NCBI GenBank assembly: GCA_025361625.1
Contig: JANYKL010000038.1
Coordinates: 1 to 35,487 of the forward strand
Origin: Acidobacteriaceae bacterium
GTDB lineage: Bacteria > Acidobacteriota > Terriglobia > Terriglobales > Acidobacteriaceae
Direction: 5' to 3'
Length of the DNA stretch: 35,487 nt
Below are positions 1-8,255 of this stretch, in pieces (the first letter of the stretch is position 1; each line of letters begins with the position of its first letter). Position numbers and translations under genes: made by a program. Under the pieces are notes generated by a model. It saw nothing but the letters and a program-made list of their open reading frames with translations. It did not search any database and was not told the origin of the DNA.

Positions 1-120
1 CCACTCCCACGTTGAACCAAATCTATCGAAACTTTCGAATGGGAACTCCGCCGCTTGAGCTGCGATTGAAGCAAGTAGCGCGAGCGCCAGAAGAAAAGCG
101 AGAAACAATCGTGTTGCCAT
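1..120 (-). CDS. Exported protein, N-terminal part only (runs off window start)
   Basis: Forty codons of a minus-strand gene are visible before the window edge. An ATG at 118-120 is preceded by a good ribosome binding site (GAGAGGG, 124-130). The first 24 residues form a textbook signal peptide: Met-Ala-Thr-Arg, then a Leu/Ala-rich core (LFLAFLLALALLASIAA) ending in AQAA. The mature part begins EFPFESFDRFGSTWEW. It lies 55 bp downstream of the DUF4097 gene on the same strand, so it is probably the last visible member of the sigma-factor operon. Nothing in the visible part identifies the family. Confidence 0.75.
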   Translation of the reverse strand, partial: MATRLFLAFLLALALLASIAAQAAEFPFESFDRFGSTWEW

Positions 121-175
121 ACACCCTCTCAGATAAATGAACCTTTGCAAAGGAATAAATCTCGCAACCAAGTGT

Positions 176-1366
176 TTAGTGGCTGATCCGCCGGAAACTG
201 ACGTTGCCCGAATTCGTTCGAACTTTCAATACAGGTCCGCCGCCATTGAGCTGGCCTTGCGCCTTCACCGTTTTCTCCCACGGTCCACCTTCACTCGAAA
301 TGCGAATATCAGAAAAATCGCTACGAATAGTGTGCCCATTAGCGACCTCAATCTCAGCGTTGATCGAAATCGGAAGGTTGTCGGCCAGATAAACGGTGAT
401 GTCGCCTGCCGATGTTTCAAGCGTGGAATTGTTGCTGACTGCCGTGGCGGAGACCAGTTTTACTACGATACCTCCCGCGGCAGTTTCTGCCTGCACGAAC
501 GAAGCGCCATCAAGCTGAATGCTGCCTCCTCCGGTCTGGGCGCGCACGCGACCCTTTGCGGATGCAAGCCGGATGCTTCCGGCACCGGTTTCAAGTAGAG
601 CTTCGCCGCCGATGTCGCCCAGCACTATGCTGCCTCCGCCGGTCGTGGCCTTTACTGCGCCGATGCACTTATCGACCTGAATGCTTCCGCCGCCCGTTTC
701 CAGAACCGCCCCCTGCAGTCCAGAAAGCACGACCACGCTGCCTCCGCCGCTTTCGGCTTTGATCTCGCCCTTGGCAGATGCGATCTTTATGTTGCCTCCG
801 CCGGTCTGCAGAGTAACGTCGCCTTCAATGTGTCCGACCTCAATGGATCCGCCTCCGGTTTCAGCAACCGCGTCTCCTGCGATGTCGTCGAGTTTAAGAT
901 TCCCCCCACCGCTCTCGATTTCCGTACGCCCCGAAATTCCGCTCGCGTTCACGTTGCCGCCGCCAGTTTCGATTTTGGCGGATTCCAAACTGCGTGGAAC
1001 CTTTATGACAAAATCGTCGACGCAATTCGATTCCTTGCCATGTGACTCGGCTACGATCCACGCGGTACCGCCCTTAACCGAAGCATTGATCTTGTAGGAC
1101 TCGAATTCGTGGCGCGCCTGCTGCTCGGAGTTTGTAAAAGCCCGACGATGAATGACGTAAGTGATTCCGGATTGCGATCCGCCCTGAACTCGCGCCGAGC
1201 CGGCCGAAAGCTTCACTCGTAAGCTCCTGGCCGCTCCTAGATCACCTGTGAGTTCTTGCACCCAACTGCCGCCGTCGCGGTAGATTCGCCCCTCCTGGCA
1301 ATAGCCGAGGGATGCCAGTAGAGTGACGAACATTGTGATGCTGGCGAGTTTGATTGACTGCTTCAA
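176..1366 (-). CDS. Exported DUF4097-type beta-helix protein
   Basis: About 396 residues, read from a TTG start at 1364-1366. That start has a GGGAGAA ribosome binding site at 1373-1379, clears the upstream gene by 61 bp and places a signal sequence (Lys-Gln-Ser-Ile-Lys, then a hydrophobic core ending near LGYC) at the N terminus. An upstream in-frame ATG at 1486 would overlap the anti-sigma gene and put charged residues before the signal. The central region has roughly nine copies of a 20-22 residue unit around ETGGGSI.., the right-handed beta-helix pattern of DUF4097 'putative adhesin' proteins. Cys before Gln at the signal end does not match a normal lipobox. Its place behind an ECF sigma/anti-sigma pair suggests an envelope role; the biochemical function is unknown. 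Confidence 0.85.
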   Translation of the reverse strand: MKQSIKLASITMFVTLLASLGYCQEGRIYRDGGSWVQELTGDLGAARSLRVKLSAGSARVQGGSQSGITYVIHRRAFTNSEQQARHEFESYKINASVKGGTAWIVAESHGKESNCVDDFVIKVPRSLESAKIETGGGNVNASGISGRTEIESGGGNLKLDDIAGDAVAETGGGSIEVGHIEGDVTLQTGGGNIKIASAKGEIKAESGGGSVVVLSGLQGAVLETGGGSIQVDKCIGAVKATTGGGSIVLGDIGGEALLETGAGSIRLASAKGRVRAQTGGGSIQLDGASFVQAETAAGGIVVKLVSATAVSNNSTLETSAGDITVYLADNLPISINAEIEVANGHTIRSDFSDIRISSEGGPWEKTVKAQGQLNGGGPVLKVRTNSGNVSFRRISH

Positions 1367-1427
1367 AGAAAGTTCTCCCAAAAAATCTGTCGACGAACAA
1401 TTACCAACCGCTAAACCAGGTTCATGC

Positions 1428-2384
1428 TCAATCCATCTGCGGCGTCTGGGCCAGCATGGACCGCGCTTGCGAGCGAATCGAAACATTCGAATCAGCCTTG
1501 GAAATCTTGGTCAGGACGGACCGAACGTTACTATCCGCCTTCATCGGTTCCACCAGGTGCAGAGCCTGCAAGCGGACTCCTGAATTTGTGTCGCTGATCA
1601 GGGAGCGCAGCACACCGTCACGCACAATTGGATCCCTGCGCACAAAGCCGCTCAGCCCATCAAGAGCTTTTAAGCGCACGCCGGGGTTTGTGTCGTTTTG
1701 CAGCGCGTACATCAGCGCCTCCCGAACTCGAATGTCGTCCGGACGCTGAGTCAAAAGGTCTACCGAATCCATCCGAACTCCGGAGTTGTAATTGTTGCGC
1801 GCCGCGAACAACAACAATTGCTGGATGCGCTGATCGTTCAACGGGCCCTGCGCTTCCTGGGTCGATAAAGTGTCGTATTTAATGCTGACTCGGTTGGAGT
1901 TCGGTTCCTGCGTCACTGAACGGATCCCGGCGATCGCGGCAGCCTCGACCGGTTGCGCCGTGCTGGAGTTGCCTTGCGAAATAGTGGTGCCTTGAACCGC
2001 CCCGCGTCCAGAGGCGACAGCGTTGTAGGTAGCGGCGATGCCCCCGCCAAATCCCACCATAAAAATAACAGCGGCAAGAGATGGGGCCATGCGAATCTGC
2101 CGCACCCAGGTGGTTGGCTCCAGGATGAAGCGCTGCAGAATGCCGCCCTGGCGCGCGGTTTCAAGGCCCTCTTGCAACCGCATCCGTGATGCCGCGAGTA
2201 AGTTTGGGGTGGGCTCGCTGACAGGCAGTTCCGAAAGCGTCGACTGGAACTGGCGAGTGGCCTTCAACTCGACCGCGCATTCCGGACACCGCGCTAGATG
2301 CTGTTCTACTTCATAGCGAGCGTCGTCCTCAAGCTCGTTGTAGACGTAAAACAAGATGTTCTGCCGTACCCAATCACACTTCAT
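1428..2384 (-). CDS. Anti-sigma factor, zinc finger plus HEAT-like repeats
   Basis: 318 residues. The N terminus carries a zinc-finger anti-sigma domain (zf-HC2 type): Cys3 and an H-x3-C-x2-C motif near residues 29-36 (EQHLARCPEC). One hydrophobic segment near residues 95-120 (LAAVIFMVGFGGGIAA) should anchor it in the inner membrane with the zinc finger in the cytoplasm. The C-terminal third consists of repeated helical units with the signature DTNxGVRLxAL, resembling HEAT repeats, an unusual sensor domain for this family. It starts 32 bp after the ECF sigma gene, so the two are almost certainly cotranscribed and it should hold that sigma factor. Family is confident; the sensed signal is not evident. 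Confidence 0.88.
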   Translation of the reverse strand: MKCDWVRQNILFYVYNELEDDARYEVEQHLARCPECAVELKATRQFQSTLSELPVSEPTPNLLAASRMRLQEGLETARQGGILQRFILEPTTWVRQIRMAPSLAAVIFMVGFGGGIAATYNAVASGRGAVQGTTISQGNSSTAQPVEAAAIAGIRSVTQEPNSNRVSIKYDTLSTQEAQGPLNDQRIQQLLLFAARNNYNSGVRMDSVDLLTQRPDDIRVREALMYALQNDTNPGVRLKALDGLSGFVRRDPIVRDGVLRSLISDTNSGVRLQALHLVEPMKADSNVRSVLTKISKADSNVSIRSQARSMLAQTPQMD

Positions 2385-2415
2385 GTTCGTCTCCCTTCGC
2401 AGGGAAAATTGATCG

Positions 2416-3114
2416 TCATCGCATCTCCGCCAGCGCGGCCCGCAGTTTTTGCGTTGCGCGAAACAACGTATTCTTGGCCGTCTCTTCGGTCGTATTCAGC
2501 ATCTCGCCGACGGTTCGCAGCTTTAATCCCTGATAGTGCTTCAACTCAAATACCATCCGTTCACGCGGCGTCAGGCGCGCTAGAGCCGCGCCGATCTTCC
2601 CGCCTAACTCGCGCCTCATCAAATCGCGCTCCGGATTTGCCCCGGCCCTCGCATCTGGAAACTGTTCGATCCGGCTGTACTCTTCACCCGACGAATCGAC
2701 CGCGACCGGAGCATCTTCCTTTCCTACGTTTCGTTTTCGAAGATGATCCAGGCAGAGATTGGTCACAATCCGGTAAATCCAGGTGTAGAACGAACACTCG
2801 AACCTGAAACTTCCAAGATTCTTATAGGCTTTGAGGAAGGCTTCCTGATAGACGTCTTGCGCGTCCGACTCTGATCCCGTCAGGTGCAGCGCCAGTCGCA
2901 GCACACTCTGGTCGTAGTGGCGCACCAATACCTCGAAGGCCGCACGGTTGCCATGCTGGGCCTCACGAATCAGACTCGTATCGTCGATGCGGTTGCTTTG
3001 TGCTGCCAAAGAGCCCCTCACGGTGGGGTTCTGGATGCTTCTGCTCTGTCCCGCCTGCCTCTGACGGTAATGGTCGCCAACCGCAAGTCTTATTGCGTAG
3101 GAATCGGCCGGCAT
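2416..3114 (-). CDS. RNA polymerase sigma factor, ECF (RpoE/SigW-like)
   Basis: 232 residues with both conserved sigma-70 parts of ECF factors. Region 2 contains DAQDVYQEAFLKAYKNL followed by the FxxWIYRIxxNxxxDxxRKR stretch, which melts and reads the -10 element. Region 4 contains LTPRERMVFELKHYQGL followed by the helix-turn-helix (IGEML-like VGEMLNTTEETAKN), which reads the -35. The first about 45 residues before SLIREAQHGN are longer than usual and poorly conserved in look, so the true start could be internal. The ATG at 3114 has AGGGGA about 12 nt upstream. It heads a minus-strand operon with its likely anti-sigma factor and two exported proteins, which suggests envelope-stress control, probably autoregulated. 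Confidence 0.92.
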   Translation of the reverse strand: MPADSYAIRLAVGDHYRQRQAGQSRSIQNPTVRGSLAAQSNRIDDTSLIREAQHGNRAAFEVLVRHYDQSVLRLALHLTGSESDAQDVYQEAFLKAYKNLGSFRFECSFYTWIYRIVTNLCLDHLRKRNVGKEDAPVAVDSSGEEYSRIEQFPDARAGANPERDLMRRELGGKIGAALARLTPRERMVFELKHYQGLKLRTVGEMLNTTEETAKNTLFRATQKLRAALAEMR

Positions 3115-3373
3115 GGTCTGTCTCTGTCCCCTACAAGTGTTACCAAACTTTGTACTTCCATTGCACAGAGATAGACGGGATAACAGCCGAAAGGTTAGCA
3201 GATTGCGGGATTGCAGGTAAGCTAAAGCGAGGTCGGTTTTGGGTCAATTCGCAACGCGTGAAGCCAGAGGCCAGTTACTGAACCTAACGACGTCAATACC
3301 GGCCAGGGGGCCCACGGTTGATTCTCCCGTCCCGCCGAGCGACCCGCGACAACCCTGTCTGTTTTTACCTAGA

Positions 3374-3862
3374 TTAGCCGCCGTCGAAAAGACTGAAGTT
3401 AAGCCGCATCTCGTTGGTCGGCTCAAATCCCAGCTCTTCATACAAAGCCCGGCCCTCCGCACTGGAATGCAGGTTGACTGCACGAAAGCCCTTTGCCCTG
3501 ACCCATTCGAGAATTGTTGTCATAACTTGACGGGCAATTCCTTTGCGGCGGAATTCCGGTTCGGTGTAGACATTTAAGATCACCGCGCGCTCGGTGCAAG
3601 GATCCTTCGGATTCGGCGGCCAGGGGCTCACCAGAACTCCTCCTCCGCCCGCCACGCGCCCCGAACGGTCGACGGCAAGCCAGTGCCGATATGTCCCCTG
3701 GGCTAAAGCTGCCTCGAGCCATGGTGCAGCTACTTCGACCATGCGATCCAGATTGGAGGACGTGCCTTCACCCATGTCGCGAAACATCGATCTTCGATGG
3801 TGCAGAATGATCGCCGCCTCTGTCGGCAGCGCCTCGCGAATCGTGATTTGGTAGGCACTCAT
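3374..3862 (-). CDS. GNAT family N-acetyltransferase
   Basis: About 162 residues from ATG 3862 (MSAYQITIREAL). A longer reading from 4006 adds 48 residues that overlap the divergent queD promoter and do not resemble a GNAT N terminus, so the shorter start is preferred although its ribosome binding site is weak. The acetyl-CoA binding motif A is clear: VILNVYTEPEFRRKGIARQV (R-x-x-G-I/x-A), followed by the beta-alpha unit ending RALYEELGFEPTNEMRL, the usual GNAT C-terminal signature. The substrate cannot be told. It is divergent from queD and stands alone. Confidence 0.86.
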   Translation of the reverse strand: MSAYQITIREALPTEAAIILHHRRSMFRDMGEGTSSNLDRMVEVAAPWLEAALAQGTYRHWLAVDRSGRVAGGGGVLVSPWPPNPKDPCTERAVILNVYTEPEFRRKGIARQVMTTILEWVRAKGFRAVNLHSSAEGRALYEELGFEPTNEMRLNFSLFDGG

Positions 3863-4004
3863 GATGGAGCTTGTAGCGCTACTCTTCAGATGACCATCTC
3901 GACGGCACAACTGACCTGCAGTTCCTCGAAGCTGGAGGCGTGTGCGCGCGACTCTCAAAAAGGTACAATAAATGTGACAAGCTTCTCGAGGAACACCGAA
4001 ATTC

Positions 4005-4382
4005 ATGTACGAAGTAACAGTAGAGGATACATTCGCCGCAGGGCACTATCTCCGCAACTACAAAGGCAAGTGCGAGAACCCGCACGGCCACAATTATAAA
4101 ATTCAAGTCACGCTCGCCGGGGCTGAGCTTGACAGGGCAGGTCTGCTGCTTGATTTCAAAGATTTAAAAGAGGTAATGAAGAGCACGATTGATCGTCTTG
4201 ACCACCAGATGATTAACGATATAGAGCCTTTCACAAAGATCAATCCGTCGGCCGAAAATCTGGCTAAATATTTTTACGACCAGACAAACAGCCGCCTCAG
4301 TCAAGTGACCAACGGCCGCGTGAGGGTGAAAGACGTCACTGTTTTCGAGACCGACATTACCACCGCCCGCTACAGCGAGTGA
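4005..4382 (+). CDS. queD: 6-carboxytetrahydropterin synthase QueD
   Basis: 125 residues, full length for the PTPS/QueD family. It converts dihydroneopterin triphosphate to 6-carboxy-5,6,7,8-tetrahydropterin, the second step toward queuosine/7-deazaguanine. The zinc ligands are visible as His14 (AAGHY) and His27/His29 (PHGHNY). The nucleophile is Cys23 in KGKCENPHGH, the spacing typical of QueD rather than eukaryotic PTPS. Asp66-His67 (LDHQ) and Glu115 (FETD) complete the catalytic and pterin-binding set. queE follows about 145 bp downstream on the same strand, supporting the queuosine assignment over biopterin synthesis. The intervening DNA carries a 16-bp tandem repeat. queC and queF are not in the window. 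Confidence 0.95.
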   Translation: MYEVTVEDTFAAGHYLRNYKGKCENPHGHNYKIQVTLAGAELDRAGLLLDFKDLKEVMKSTIDRLDHQMINDIEPFTKINPSAENLAKYFYDQTNSRLSQVTNGRVRVKDVTVFETDITTARYSE

Positions 4383-4391
4383 AATCATCGG

Positions 4392-4455
4392 CCCAGTTAG
4401 TGATCGGCCAAGTTGATGATTGGTCAAGTTAGTGATCGGTCCACGGCGCGATCGG
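4392..4455. repeat. Four degenerate 16-bp tandem repeats between queD and queE
   Basis: Units at 4392-4407, 4408-4423, 4424-4439 and 4440-4455 read CCCAGTTAGTGATCGG, CCAAGTTGATGATTGG, TCAAGTTAGTGATCGG and TCCACGGCGCGATCGG. A weaker unit seems to end at 4391, overlapping the queD stop codon. There is no coding capacity here. Confidence 0.8.
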
Positions 4456-4526
4456 AATAACGAAAGCTGAAAGAGACGCTAGGTCTTAGATCTCCACGTA
4501 GTCAAGTCACCCGATTCTTTCGTTCC

Positions 4527-5210
4527 ATGCAAATCTCAGAGATATATAAGTCGCTACAGGGAGAATCGACCTACGCAGGCCTCGCTTGCGTCTTTGTGCG
4601 CCTCACGGGCTGCAACCTGCGTTGCTCCTGGTGCGACAGCGAGTTCAGCTTTTATGGGGGGAAGAAGATGACGGTGCAGGAAGTGCTAGAGGAAGTGGCT
4701 CGGCTCAGCCCGTCAGGCGGTTTCGTTGAGATTACAGGCGGCGAGCCCATGCTGCAGGAGCGCGAAGTCATACCGCTTATGGAACAACTTTTAGATGCCG
4801 ACTACACAGTATTGCTGGAGACGAGCGGCGAACGCGTACTGTCGCGGGTGCCGAAAGCTGTAGTCAAAATCGTTGACGTTAAGTGTCCGCACTCCGGCGA
4901 GGCCGACACGTTCGCGATGGAGAATCTGCAAGCGATACGGCCGCACGATGAACTTAAATTTGTTCTGACCGACCGCGCGGACTATGAGTTTGCGTGTAGT
5001 TTCGTAGTTTCGAACCACCTTGCCGGGCGAGTCAACGCAATTTTATTTTCCCCAGCATTTGAAAAAACGGCATCGGGCGCGCGCGACACGTCGCACTGCC
5101 AACTGGACCCGCAACAACTTGCACAATGGATTCTCGAAGATAATATTCCCGCGCGTTTGAGTCTGCAGATTCATAAATTAATCTGGGATCCGGCTGCGAA
5201 GGGTGTTTAA
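4527..5210 (+). CDS. queE: 7-carboxy-7-deazaguanine synthase QueE (radical SAM)
   Basis: 227 residues. It converts carboxytetrahydropterin, the QueD product, to 7-carboxy-7-deazaguanine with S-adenosylmethionine and a [4Fe-4S] cluster. The N terminus has the QueE signature SLQGESTYAG. The cluster-binding Cys29-x3-Cys33-x2-Cys36 lies in GCNLRCSWCDSEF, and the SAM-binding ITGGEPML follows near residue 75. The C-terminal stretch LSLQIHKLIWDP is the usual QueE ending (Q-x-H-K). The ATG at 4527 has no strong ribosome binding site. It sits directly downstream of queD on the same strand. Confidence 0.95.
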   Translation: MQISEIYKSLQGESTYAGLACVFVRLTGCNLRCSWCDSEFSFYGGKKMTVQEVLEEVARLSPSGGFVEITGGEPMLQEREVIPLMEQLLDADYTVLLETSGERVLSRVPKAVVKIVDVKCPHSGEADTFAMENLQAIRPHDELKFVLTDRADYEFACSFVVSNHLAGRVNAILFSPAFEKTASGARDTSHCQLDPQQLAQWILEDNIPARLSLQIHKLIWDPAAKGV

Positions 5211-5330
5211 GCTTCGGTTTGAGATCGCAGATCGTTTGAAATCTTCATCAAACATGGCTCCCCATACCACAAATTCAATTATGGCATTCCTTCGGCGCGC
5301 TGCAAAAACCGCGACCGATGAATCCGATCT

Positions 5331-7256
5331 CTACGCTGGCTGCGTCTGCACACGGTTCTCTGCCCGCAGATGCGCAACCACCAGTCGTATATCTTCAAAA
5401 CTCACGTAAGGCGGAAGGGCTTCTTTGATGTCGCGCAGCCGCTCGACTCCTTGTTTCAGGCACGCTTCTTCAATGAGAGGTTGCGCGTCTGGAGAGATCC
5501 ACCTCGGATCGAGCTTTATCTGCTTCGTCTCGACCAGGCTCGCAACGGTACAAATGACGGTTGAAACCTGTCGAGCCCGGATACGGGCAATCTCATCAAA
5601 GGTCTTTCCTTCTTTAAGCAGAGTGAGCGTCTGCTCTGCCGGACCGAGTTCCTTCGAGGTGATCGGGACGGCTCGTGCGCCTATGTCAAAATTACGTAAG
5701 GCCTGAAGAATTTCGGACCCGTACACGTCCGCCTTCCTTTCTCCGATGCCTATCACCTGCAGTAACGCAGCAAGATTGGCCGGGCGCTGGCGGCACAACT
5801 CTTCAAGCGTGCTGTCGTGCAGAATGATGTATGCGGGAACCTTGTTTTCTTTCGCCATAGTGCGTCGCCATTCGCGCAGGTAATCGGCCAATGCCGGATT
5901 TGCCTCGGCTGGCGTTTCATTGCGCAATCGCCGCTTTTCGGATGACGTTCGGGGCGTGTAAGAAGAAGATAAAGACGATTCGGTCGCGCTTCGCCGTCCT
6001 TTAGGTTCTGGCAGACTCACACGCACTTTTTCCTTGGTCCACTCCGGTTTCGTTCCACAATTGTCGCAACTGCTGCATTTCTCCCATGTCGGAGTTTCGC
6101 CAAAGTGCAAACAAATCTGGCGGTGGCGGCACGCGCGAGAATCGGCGAATCGGCTGATAATGCGCTTGCGGCTGGAGGCGCGTTCGCGCTCGGCGTCATC
6201 CGCAATTTTGTCGATGAAAAAATCCAAAAGTATGTGATCGCGCTTTTGCCACAACAGTACGCAATCGGCGGGGCGGCCATCCCGCCCTGCACGGCCTGCT
6301 TCCTGGTAGTACTGTTCGATCGACTGGGGCAGCGATAGATGAATCACGGCGCGTACTGCGGGTTTGTTGATTCCCAGACCGAAAGCAATCGTGCCCACAA
6401 GTACTCGCACCTCATCAGACATCCAGCGTTCCTGGTTTTGCCGGCGCAGCGAAGCTTCCATCTTCGCGTGATAGGGAACTGCGGCAATCCCATTTTCCTC
6501 GAGGTATTCGACTGTCTCCTCGACGCGCTTGATCGTCGGAGAGTAGACGATAACGCTCTCCCCCGCATAGCTGCGCAGGGCGCGGCTCAGCATTTCAAGC
6601 TGCGTACGCGCTTCGCATTCCTGTACGACATATCGCAGATTTTCGCGATGGAAGCTGGCGATGTAGCAATCGGGCTGGCGCATCTGCAACTGCTTCAAAA
6701 TGTCATGCCGCACCTGGCGAGTGGCGCTTGCCGTGAACGCGGCAATAGGAAACTGCGGGAAGGTTGAGCGCAGGCGGTTCAACTGGCGGTAGTCCGGACG
6801 AAATTCGTGTCCCCACTCTGAAATGCAATGCGCCTCATCGACCGCAAAAAAACCAACCGGCACTAGGTTGAGCCATTCAAAAGTGTTACTCATTGCCAGC
6901 CGTTCGGGCGAAAGGTAAAGCAAACGGTATTTTCCCCTTGCCGCGGTATGCATGATGTTTTTGCGCTCGTCGGATGTCTGCTGGCTATTGATGACGGCGG
7001 CGGGAATTCCCATCTGGGCAAGCTGTGCCGCCTGGTCTTGCATGAGCGCGATGAGGGGAGAAACCACGATCGCAGTCTTCTCTGACACTACTGCCGGAAG
7101 CTGGTAGCAGAGAGATTTCCCCCCTCCAGTAGGCATAACCACGCAGGTGTCATGCCCCGCCAGCACACTCCGAATCACATTTTCTTGCTTGGGACGGAAC
7201 TCGTGGTATCCCCAATATCGACGCAAGATTTCCGAAACATTTGCAGCGGCTGACAT
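5331..7256 (-). CDS. recQ: ATP-dependent DNA helicase RecQ
   Basis: 641 residues. Superfamily 2 3'-5' helicase for recombination and fork repair. Visible motifs: Walker A MPTGGGKS (41-48), DEAH box (139-142) followed by the aromatic-rich loop CISEWGHEFRPDY, motif III AFTASAT, and motif VI QYYQEAGRAGRDG (about 325-337). A zinc-binding region C-x-H...CSSCDNC follows near 385-410. An HRDC domain (LREWRRTMAKENKVPAYIIL ... IGIGERKADVYG) lies near 465-540, then an HTH_40-like C-terminal helix-turn-helix (EGKTFDEIARIRARQVSTV). Between the zinc site and HRDC there is only a short polar linker rich in Ser/Arg, with no recognisable RQC winged helix. The flanking genes are unrelated. Confidence 0.93.
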   Translation of the reverse strand: MSAAANVSEILRRYWGYHEFRPKQENVIRSVLAGHDTCVVMPTGGGKSLCYQLPAVVSEKTAIVVSPLIALMQDQAAQLAQMGIPAAVINSQQTSDERKNIMHTAARGKYRLLYLSPERLAMSNTFEWLNLVPVGFFAVDEAHCISEWGHEFRPDYRQLNRLRSTFPQFPIAAFTASATRQVRHDILKQLQMRQPDCYIASFHRENLRYVVQECEARTQLEMLSRALRSYAGESVIVYSPTIKRVEETVEYLEENGIAAVPYHAKMEASLRRQNQERWMSDEVRVLVGTIAFGLGINKPAVRAVIHLSLPQSIEQYYQEAGRAGRDGRPADCVLLWQKRDHILLDFFIDKIADDAERERASSRKRIISRFADSRACRHRQICLHFGETPTWEKCSSCDNCGTKPEWTKEKVRVSLPEPKGRRSATESSLSSSYTPRTSSEKRRLRNETPAEANPALADYLREWRRTMAKENKVPAYIILHDSTLEELCRQRPANLAALLQVIGIGERKADVYGSEILQALRNFDIGARAVPITSKELGPAEQTLTLLKEGKTFDEIARIRARQVSTVICTVASLVETKQIKLDPRWISPDAQPLIEEACLKQGVERLRDIKEALPPYVSFEDIRLVVAHLRAENRVQTQPA

Positions 7257-7368
7257 TCCTTGCAGTATAGCCTTACGGCAGGTGGCGATTTGTTAATGCC
7301 TGATCATGATTTGTGATGAAACGAAGTGTGATCGAGATAAATTAAGCGGCGAATAGCGCGAAGGGGCG

Positions 7369-7845
7369 ATGACAGGAAAAGCAATTACGATCGGCATAAT
7401 TTCAGACACTCATAGTTTGCTTCGTCCTGAGGCACTGAGCGGGCTGCAAGGCTCGGACCAGATTCTGCACGCGGGCGACGTCGGCGACCAGGAGATTCTC
7501 TCCAGGCTCAGGACGATCGCACCGGTTACAGCGGTTCGCGGTAACGTTGATACCGCGCCGTGGTCACGACACTTGCCATTGACCGAGGCAATCGAAGTCG
7601 GCGGCCTGTTGATTTACATGCTTCATAATATTGGGCAACTCGATCTGAAGCTCCAGGCACCCGTATTCCGCGTAGTCGTCTACGGTCACAGCCATCAGCC
7701 GAGAGTCGAGGAAAAAAACGGAGTTCTTTTCTTTAACCCTGGAAGTGCTGGCCCACGCCGTTTTACGAAGCCCATCACGATTGGAAGGTTGACGATCAAA
7801 GCTGGAGAAGTTCGACCGGAAATTATCAACCTCGTACGAGTTTAA
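7369..7845 (+). CDS. YfcE/MJ0936-family metallophosphoesterase
   Basis: 158 residues, a single calcineurin-like phosphoesterase domain of the short YfcE type, which hydrolyses phosphodiesters with Mn2+ or similar metals. The metal-binding motifs appear in order: SDTH (12-15), GDVGD (36-40), GNVD (58-61) and GHSHQP (107-112), with FFNPGSAGPRR as the family's C-terminal signature. The usual His-Gly motif between them reads MLHNIG, so His is kept but Gly is replaced by Asn. The ATG at 7369 has AAGGGGCG immediately upstream. The physiological substrate is unknown. Confidence 0.92.
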   Translation: MTGKAITIGIISDTHSLLRPEALSGLQGSDQILHAGDVGDQEILSRLRTIAPVTAVRGNVDTAPWSRHLPLTEAIEVGGLLIYMLHNIGQLDLKLQAPVFRVVVYGHSHQPRVEEKNGVLFFNPGSAGPRRFTKPITIGRLTIKAGEVRPEIINLVRV

Positions 7846-7860
7846 GAATTTAGCTCCCAA

Positions 7861-7890
7861 AAATGGAAAAGGCCGGCTGCTAGGCCGACC
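7861..7890 (-). terminator. Intrinsic terminator of the HU gene
   Basis: On the minus strand, GGTCGGC and GCCGGCC arms (7871-7890, one mismatch, loop CTAGCA) are followed by TTTTCCATTTTT. It lies about 70 bp past the HU stop codon. Confidence 0.6.
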
Positions 7891-7900
7891 TCATTCTCAA

Positions 7901-7926
7901 TGCTAACGTTCTTTGCTAACGTTCTT
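7901..7926. repeat. Perfect 13-bp tandem duplication
   Basis: TGCTAACGTTCTT occurs twice head to tail at 7901-7913 and 7914-7926, between the HU stop codon and its terminator. It is probably a slippage product within the 3' untranslated region. Confidence 0.85.
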
Positions 7927-7958
7927 TCTTGCCGATACGTAAGATCGTCCGGGCTAAA

Positions 7959-8255
7959 CTATGCCTTCTTCGGAGCGATTGAGTCCTTCGCGGCCTTGGC
8001 CACGCGGAACTTCACAACCGTCTTCGCTTTGATCTGAATCGGTTCGCCAGTCTGCGGGTTGCGCCCCATGCGGGCCTTGCGATGTGCTTTCACCAAGCGA
8101 CCAAGGCCGGGAACGACAAATACGCCATTCTTCTTCGTCTCTTTAATCGCTGTGTCTGCCAGGTGTTCCAGGAACGCGGCGACAGTCTTGTTGTTGAGTT
8201 CCATCTTCTCTGCTAAGTGGCGAGTGAGTTGTGTCTTGGTCATGCCAGAAGCCAT
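7959..8255 (-). CDS. HU-family DNA-binding protein
   Basis: 98 residues, the normal length for HU/IHF. It should bend and compact DNA as a dimer. The N-terminal helices (MTKTQLTRHLAEKMELNNKT) are followed by the DNA-binding beta arm, GLGRLVKAHRKARMGRNPQTGEPIQIKA, which contains the conserved R-x-G-RNPQTGE turn with the intercalating Pro. The C terminus is Lys/Ala-rich (AKAAKDSIAPKKA). The ATG at 8255 has an excellent GAGGAGG ribosome binding site about 7 nt upstream, consistent with high expression. The gene is monocistronic with a terminator at 7861-7890. The N terminus MASGMTK offers a second in-frame ATG, but the ribosome binding site spacing favours the first. Confidence 0.96.
   Translation of the reverse strand: MASGMTKTQLTRHLAEKMELNNKTVAAFLEHLADTAIKETKKNGVFVVPGLGRLVKAHRKARMGRNPQTGEPIQIKAKTVVKFRVAKAAKDSIAPKKA

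Noticed and set aside
137-1097. Plus-strand ORFs opposite the DUF4097 gene (137-598, 681-1097 and others)
   Set aside because: They are Pro/Cys-rich mirror images of the Gly-rich repeats on the minus strand, with no ribosome binding site or domain.
4392-4455. CRISPR array
   Set aside because: The repeats are 16 bp, directly adjacent without spacers, and degenerate; no cas gene is present.
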